Assembly (NCBI GenBank): GCA_051867655.1
Contig: JBJDYV010000010.1
Span: 124,001 to 188,000 of the forward strand
Reading direction: 5' to 3'
Origin: JAJPXI01 sp051867655
GTDB taxonomy: Bacteria; Bacillota; Clostridia; Oscillospirales; Oscillospiraceae
DNA: 64,000 nucleotides
Within the stretch, counting starts at the first letter, position 1. The number at the start of each line of letters is the position of its first letter. The position numbers and the translations under genes were made by a program. Below are positions 60,082-64,000 of the stretch, one piece after another. A model generated the notes under the pieces. It did not search any database. It was not told the origin of the DNA and saw only the letters and a list, made by a program, of their open reading frames with translations.

Positions 60082-61161
60082 GTTGCTCACTACAAGGTAG
60101 ACAAGTTTATTGTAGAAATGTTCAGGCAGGTCGGAATTGATTTGGCGGCAGATGGAGATGCAAATGCATACGTCAATCTCGTTCAGGCTTCTGTGGGATG
60201 CAACCCCAGAACGATGAAAAGGCTTTTCAACGCATATCTCCTGCTTGACTGTATCAGCAGTAATGTAGATGCAGTTGCTAAGAGCAACGACCAGAAGAAG
60301 GAAGCCTGGAATAAGCAAATGCTGTTTGCCATCCTTTGCTGCCAGCATGCCTTCGAGGATCTGTATAACTTTATGGTGCGGAACTCTGAAGATTTCGCCA
60401 GCAGCGACCTTCTCGAAATGATGCGGAATCCCCAGAACTATCGAAGTGGTTCTACTACTGAAGATAATGAAGAAGACAAGGCTGCCAATGAGAAGCTAGC
60501 CGAGGCTTTCCGGAAACACAGTGATGAGTCTATTCAGAGAATGGCCATGTTCATGGACCGCTTTATCAAGATTGCAGACAAGGATCACAATAATGCCCTT
60601 GATACGGACGAAATACTGGCTCTGGGTGAGCTGTTGCACTTGACCACCATTACTTCCGCAGGCAATGAAGATGTTGTTGCTGAGGACGGCAACAACAATC
60701 GGCATCGCCGGCTGAATAGGCAAATTATGTCCGCGGCAATCAAGAAAGTGGCACCGACAGTAAAGGCAAAAGGCAAAAACTGTGAGTCCTTCTCTGTCTA
60801 TCAAAGCCGCAAGGACAATGACGCATATAAGGCTCACTGGGCTGATGGCTATGCATATATCGTCATCCCGGAGAAAGGCCATTTTGAAGTAGACTACCTG
60901 CTCATGTCCGACCTCGATACCGATGCGCTGACCCTGAAAATCTATACCGTCAGAAAGAGAGATTTTCCCAAGGACGTCTATGAAGAGTATTTCAACAGTC
61001 ATCCTCTGGTAAATGAGCACGGATTTGTTTGGAGCGCTGACGGTCGCGGTATCGAAAAGGTTTTTGAGAATATCGGTGTTCTCTCAGAAGACGCCGAGTC
61101 CCAGAAGGCCCTTGCTCAAAGCATTGCTGATATCGTAAATCCGTACATGCAACTCATGTAA
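60082..61161 (+). pseudogene. 5'-truncated P-loop-NTPase-like (KAP-type) gene
   Basis: The frame is open from 59941, but protein-like sequence starts at about 60082: PVAHYKVDKFIVEMFRQVGI, then YVNLVQASVGCNPRTMKRLFNAY, which is the lid/sensor-2 region of KAP-type and related P-loop NTPases. ~300 further residues follow with an acidic middle (STTEDNEEDKAANEK) and an uncharacterised C-terminal domain (YAYIVIPEKGHFEVDYLLMS). Walker A and B are absent. It may have been part of a defence ATPase. Confidence 0.55.
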
Positions 61162-61165
61162 ACAG

Positions 61166-61197
61166 AAGTGGCTCTGGACGCCGGTTCAGAGCCACTT
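61166..61197 (+). terminator. Terminator after the NTPase remnant
   Basis: 11-bp stem AAGTGGCTCTG / CAGAGCCACTT (61166-61176 with 61187-61197) followed by TTGTTCATTTATTTG. It lies 5 nt after the stop. Confidence 0.85.
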
Positions 61198-61207
61198 GTT
61201 CATTTAT

Positions 61208-61215
61208 TTGATTTT
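61208..61215. repeat. Target-site duplication, left
   Basis: TTGATTTT, repeated at 62721-62728 directly after the other IS end. An 8-bp duplication is typical of IS256. Confidence 0.85.
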
Positions 61216-61319
61216 GAGACCGCATAAAATTCTGTGTAATCGACTGACATCGACAGTATGAAGATCTTCGACTTGGTCAAGAATGGAAGTAAACATTTAA
61301 GACAAAGGAGAAGAAGAAT

Positions 61320-62540
61320 ATGCAGCCAGTACCACAGGATTTAATGAAGCAATACGTTGAAAGCCAGAAGTTTACCAGCACCGCTGAGGTCATGCAGGCC
61401 ATGAAGGAAATGTTCCGAGATGTGATCCAGCAAGTCATGGAAGTGGAGATGGACGAGGAACTGGGTCGGGAGCGCTGCCAGCGGTCAGAAGAGCCGGAGG
61501 GCACGCCTCGCAACTACCGCAACGGATATTCTCGGAAGACAATTAAGACCCAGCTGGGCAAGATCGATATCAAGGTGCCCAGAGACCGCAATGGATCTTA
61601 CGAGCCTAAAATTATTGGGAAATATGACCGCAATGCAGACGGCATGGAGGAGAAGATCCTAGCCTTGTACGCCTGCGGTATGAGTCAGAGAGATATTGCT
61701 GAGCAGATCAAGGAACTGTACGATGTAGAGATCTCTCCTGAGTTAGTGACAAAGATCAGTGAAAAGATCATGCCGGAGGTTACAGCCTGGCAAAACCGGC
61801 CGCTGGAGAGCGTGTATCCGCTCATTTTCATGGACGCCATCCACTACAAGGTCAAAGAGGACCACCGATATGTGACCAAGGCAGCCTATGTGGTTCTTGG
61901 CATCACCATGGATGGCCGGAAGGACATCCTGGGCGTTTGGATCGGCGAGCATGAGAGCAGCAAATTTTGGCTGAATGTGTTGAATGACCTCAAAAGCAGG
62001 GGCGTTTTGGATGTTTACCTGTTCTGCACGGACGGCCTGTGCGGCATGATGCAGGCTATTGAGGCAGTTTATCCCAGGTCTCGGCTGCAGCGCTGTATCG
62101 TGCATCAGATCCGCAGTTCTACCAAATACGTTAGCTACAAGGACATCAAGCAGGTCGTGGCGGACCTGAAGAAAATCTACACGGCGGTGACTTTGGAAGA
62201 AGCCGAGGCGAACCTGGAAGCTTTTGCAAACAAGTGGAGCAAGCAGTATCCCTCCTGCGTGAAGAGTTGGGAGGAAAACTGGGAAGTTCTGAGCACCTTC
62301 TTCGAATATCCGCAAGAGATACGGAAAATCATATACACGACGAACATCATCGAGGGACTGAACCGTCAGTTCCGGCAGATCACCAAGAACAAGCCGTCAT
62401 TCACCAACGACGATTCTCTGCGCCGGATGCTGTATCTGGCGTCACAGCGCATTGTGAAGCACTGGCATGCCCGGTGCCAGAACTGGGATTTGGTGCTCAG
62501 CCAGTTGGAAATCATGTTCGCCGACCGGAACGCTGGCTGA
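61320..62540 (+). CDS. IS256-family transposase
   Basis: 406 residues, full length (Transposase_mut family). N-terminal helical part, RNYRNGYSRKTIKTQLGKI (DNA-binding), then the DDE core: IFMDAIHYKVK (first Asp), FCTDGLCGMMQAIEAVYP (second Asp), and the helix with YTTNIIEGLNRQFRQITK (Glu). Cut-and-copy transposition enzyme. GACAAAGGAG lies before the ATG. Confidence 0.96.
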   Translation: MQPVPQDLMKQYVESQKFTSTAEVMQAMKEMFRDVIQQVMEVEMDEELGRERCQRSEEPEGTPRNYRNGYSRKTIKTQLGKIDIKVPRDRNGSYEPKIIGKYDRNADGMEEKILALYACGMSQRDIAEQIKELYDVEISPELVTKISEKIMPEVTAWQNRPLESVYPLIFMDAIHYKVKEDHRYVTKAAYVVLGITMDGRKDILGVWIGEHESSKFWLNVLNDLKSRGVLDVYLFCTDGLCGMMQAIEAVYPRSRLQRCIVHQIRSSTKYVSYKDIKQVVADLKKIYTAVTLEEAEANLEAFANKWSKQYPSCVKSWEENWEVLSTFFEYPQEIRKIIYTTNIIEGLNRQFRQITKNKPSFTNDDSLRRMLYLASQRIVKHWHARCQNWDLVLSQLEIMFADRNAG

Positions 62541-62720
62541 TTCCCTTGGATTAGTATTCCCCCGCCGCCTGTGGCGGCATTCACGCCGTGCCGGCGCGCA
62601 TACCGCCACAGCCTGCCGGGGAGCGTGGCGTTCAAGGGAAGCAAGCCCCAAAGCGCGTATTTTATACGCGAAATTCTTGACTTTGTCGAAAAACGCTTAC
62701 ACAAAATTTTACGCCGGGCC
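62541..62720. other. IS256 3' non-coding end
   Basis: 180 bp between the transposase stop and the right end. It holds several GC palindromes (CCGCCTGTGGCGG, GCCGGCGCGC) and the right inverted repeat. No gene. Confidence 0.8.
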
Positions 62721-62727
62721 TTGATTT

Positions 62728-62883
62728 TCAAGCTATCATCTCAATAGAACTGCGAAAGTTCTTATCCATCCAATCCAGGTCAGCCTTGCTGTAAGGTACT
62801 TTCGGCTGAATTTCCCTCAAATCTGCGCCAATGGCCTCAGAGAAATTTTCTGCTACTTTTCTGCTCATCTCTACTATTCTCAT
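62728..62883 (-). CDS. Small 51-residue protein, third gene of an edge cassette
   Basis: The ATG at 62883 overlaps the stop of the upstream gene (ATGA), which supports translation. The protein is charged and partly helical (MRIVEMSRKVAENFSEAIGA, then YSKADLDWMDKNFRSS), with no family recognised. The stop codon begins in the target duplication of the IS, but the IS does not shorten it: the pre-insertion sequence has the same stop. Confidence 0.65.
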   Translation of the reverse strand: MRIVEMSRKVAENFSEAIGADLREIQPKVPYSKADLDWMDKNFRSSIEMIA

Positions 62884-63476
62884 TTATATTCAGCTAATTT
62901 ATCAAAGGAACCAAAGACCATTTCCACCATATTGCTCGATGTTACTTCAACTAGGGGATACGCAATCGAAACAGCACGCTTCATGTCCCAGTAGTTTTCA
63001 GCTTTCTTGGAGCTTGTAGGTGTGATCACGCTGAAAGGTCCGTCTTCTGCAACGGCAAAAGGCAGTTTCTTACCCGGGTGAATCGGCTGGTGGAACCCCC
63101 AGTGATCGGCGGGAGAACACCCCTCATGCCATTCCCCGATATTTGTATACTCAAACTTGGACAATACGAGCTCGGGGCCATAATTGGGATCATCCTTCAG
63201 CGCCAGGCATACTTCCGTTGTGTAAACAGGAGCATCCTTCCAGCCGTTTCCGCTATCACAGTCAGGATCTTCGCGGCGCTGGAAAACAAGGATCATGCTG
63301 TTAAGAAGCCAGCCATCGGAATTGCTATCTGACTTCCAACGCAAGAATTTATCGGACATTAGCAAATAGCCATGATCTTCTGCTTCTGCTCGACACTGCT
63401 CCATAAGTTTACTGATACTTGCGTACGTTTTATACAGCACATGTACTGCATTTCTTATGTTCTCACCTGTACTCAT
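62880..63476 (-). CDS. Uncharacterised protein, second gene of the edge cassette
   Basis: About 198 residues from ATG 63476 (GGAGG 8 nt upstream). It overlaps the upstream nuclease-like gene by 14 nt and the small downstream gene by 4 nt. Helical N-terminus (ENIRNAVHVLYKTYASISKLMEQCR), then a mixed domain with a surface LRWKSDSNSDGWLLNSMIL and a Trp/His-rich patch (EWHEGCSPADHWGFHQP). No catalytic motif is evident; the composition fits a small cytoplasmic immunity or effector-like partner, but this is a guess. Confidence 0.75.
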   Translation of the reverse strand: MSTGENIRNAVHVLYKTYASISKLMEQCRAEAEDHGYLLMSDKFLRWKSDSNSDGWLLNSMILVFQRREDPDCDSGNGWKDAPVYTTEVCLALKDDPNYGPELVLSKFEYTNIGEWHEGCSPADHWGFHQPIHPGKKLPFAVAEDGPFSVITPTSSKKAENYWDMKRAVSIAYPLVEVTSSNMVEMVFGSFDKLAEYK

Positions 63477-64000
63477 AAAAGCTTCCTCCAATCACAGCTT
63501 CGGGGTAATCGAAGCAGATGCCTGTTTCCGTATGTGCCTGCCCATTATAGCCGTAGCAGTAGTATTCGTCCATTGTAACCTTCAAATCTTCGCTTAAGTC
63601 GAAGCCTGAGAAACGCTCAAAACCTTTACGTTTCAACAGCGAAACCAGGTCGCTCAAAATTAGTCTCTGGTATGGCTCAGTTGCCTCAACTTGAGATAGC
63701 TGGTTCAGAATCTCTTGCCAGGATACGTATCCAAGTTCTACGCCCGGCTCCAAGATGGCTCTGGCCTTTACATTGTTGCAGATAGGGGCGCATTCGCTTT
63801 CATGCGCAATAAAGATGAGGTATGGTTTTTTGTGTGCGGGACACCACTGGCGAACCATTCTGGACTCGCGTGCCAATTGATTATGGCTCTCCTCTTTCTC
63901 TTCCTTAGCTGTGTTTTCAATTTCATCGTCGGAGGAAAGACCCGACATATATTTGACCTCAATGGAGATGACTGCATTGTCTAATTCGAGGAATGCATCC
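63463..64000 (-). CDS. PD-(D/E)XK-like nuclease protein, partial
   Basis: Open to the right window edge; at least 178 residues. The frame near the edge reads DAFLELDNAVISIEVKYMSG, with a possible D...E-x-K active site (Asp, then E-V-K), followed by ENTAKEEKEESHNQLARESR, a Gln/Arg helix like motif IV of such nucleases. Later LSDLVSLLKRKGFERFSGF and YYCYGYNGQAHTETG. Metal-dependent nuclease fold is inferred from these motifs. The start is outside. Confidence 0.6.
   Translation of the reverse strand, partial: DAFLELDNAVISIEVKYMSGLSSDDEIENTAKEEKEESHNQLARESRMVRQWCPAHKKPYLIFIAHESECAPICNNVKARAILEPGVELGYVSWQEILNQLSQVEATEPYQRLILSDLVSLLKRKGFERFSGFDLSEDLKVTMDEYYCYGYNGQAHTETGICFDYPEAVIGGSFYEYR

Larger units (their letters stand above)
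61216..62720 (+). mobile_element. Intact IS256-family insertion sequence
   Basis: 1505 bp. The terminal 27 bp (61216-61242 and 62694-62720) form an imperfect inverted repeat, 20 of 27 positions matching. An 8-bp direct duplication flanks it. One transposase gene fills most of it. The exact duplication and intact gene mean a fairly recent insertion. Confidence 0.9.

Noticed and set aside
59794..60348. One 184-codon minus-strand protein
   Set aside because: Only the C-terminal half is DUF2130-like. The N-terminal half is the antisense of the NTPase-like coding sequence, so it is a chance fusion at a rearrangement junction.

Overview
The window looks like a chromosomal segment of a GC-rich anaerobic member of the Bacillota, probably a gut-type clostridium near Oscillospiraceae. 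This is inferred from Gram-positive gene families, strong GGAGG ribosome binding sites, a CIRCE box, a degV/fakB-like gene, FeFe-hydrogenase-like and NuoEF-like proteins, and the absence of outer-membrane genes. No rRNA, tRNA or CRISPR array was seen.

Left part (1-36 kb), mostly orderly operons. 1-9.5 kb (+): the end of an iron/siderophore-type binding protein, two FecCD permeases, a DUF58 / DUF4129 / MoxR set, the FecE-like ATPase, a band-7 (SPFH) protein and two low-complexity proteins. 9.5-15.7 kb (-): metK, a VTT membrane protein, a DegV/FakB fatty-acid-binding protein, a radical SAM/SPASM-like enzyme, a diacylglycerol glucosyltransferase and PlsY, a lipid-flavoured cluster. 16-24.7 kb (-): a six-gene operon (NEW3 protein, two ABC ATPases, two ABC-2 permeases or Gld-type proteins, GldG-like, DUF4340). 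24.9-27.6 kb: an OmpR-type two-component system and a divergent membrane-anchored peptidyl-prolyl isomerase. Three promoters here (response regulator, isomerase, NEW3 operon) share the same box, TTCAG-N6-TTCAG-N10-(-10), which defines a local regulon directly from sequence. 27.7-36 kb: a DnaJ-domain protein, a second two-component system, an HrcA/CIRCE-controlled Hsp20, LysR, a MarR regulator with two matching operators (its own gene and a DUF308 gene), and a moeA / methyltransferase / DUF4213-DUF364 operon preceded by a structured leader with a terminator.

Middle part (36.4-55.9 kb): a catabolic locus bracketed by two direct 123-bp repeats (117/123 identical). A solute-binding lipoprotein with two C-terminal repeat domains is transcribed away from a LysR gene. 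On the other side, a transport operon (alpha/beta hydrolase plus DppBCDF-type ABC transporter) runs through a terminator into a seven-gene catabolic operon: two related esterases, a GH31 glycosidase, an AprA-like flavoprotein, an AprB-like ferredoxin, a NuoE-F fusion and an FeFe-hydrogenase-like iron-sulfur protein. Three of these enzymes appear to lack canonical catalytic residues. My reading is uptake and de-esterification/deglycosylation of a conjugated plant-type compound, coupled to its reduction with NADH or ferredoxin electrons. The substrate is unknown.

Right part (55.9-64 kb): a decayed accessory region. It holds a MntA antitoxin next to a HepT toxin gene with two nonsense codons, a 5'-truncated UvrD/GajB-like helicase, a broken IS66 element, IstB and second HepT fragments, a DUF2130 fragment fused tail-to-tail with a truncated P-loop-NTPase-like gene, an intact IS256-family element with an 8-bp target duplication, and a tightly coupled three-gene cassette with a PD-(D/E)XK-like nuclease that runs off the window.
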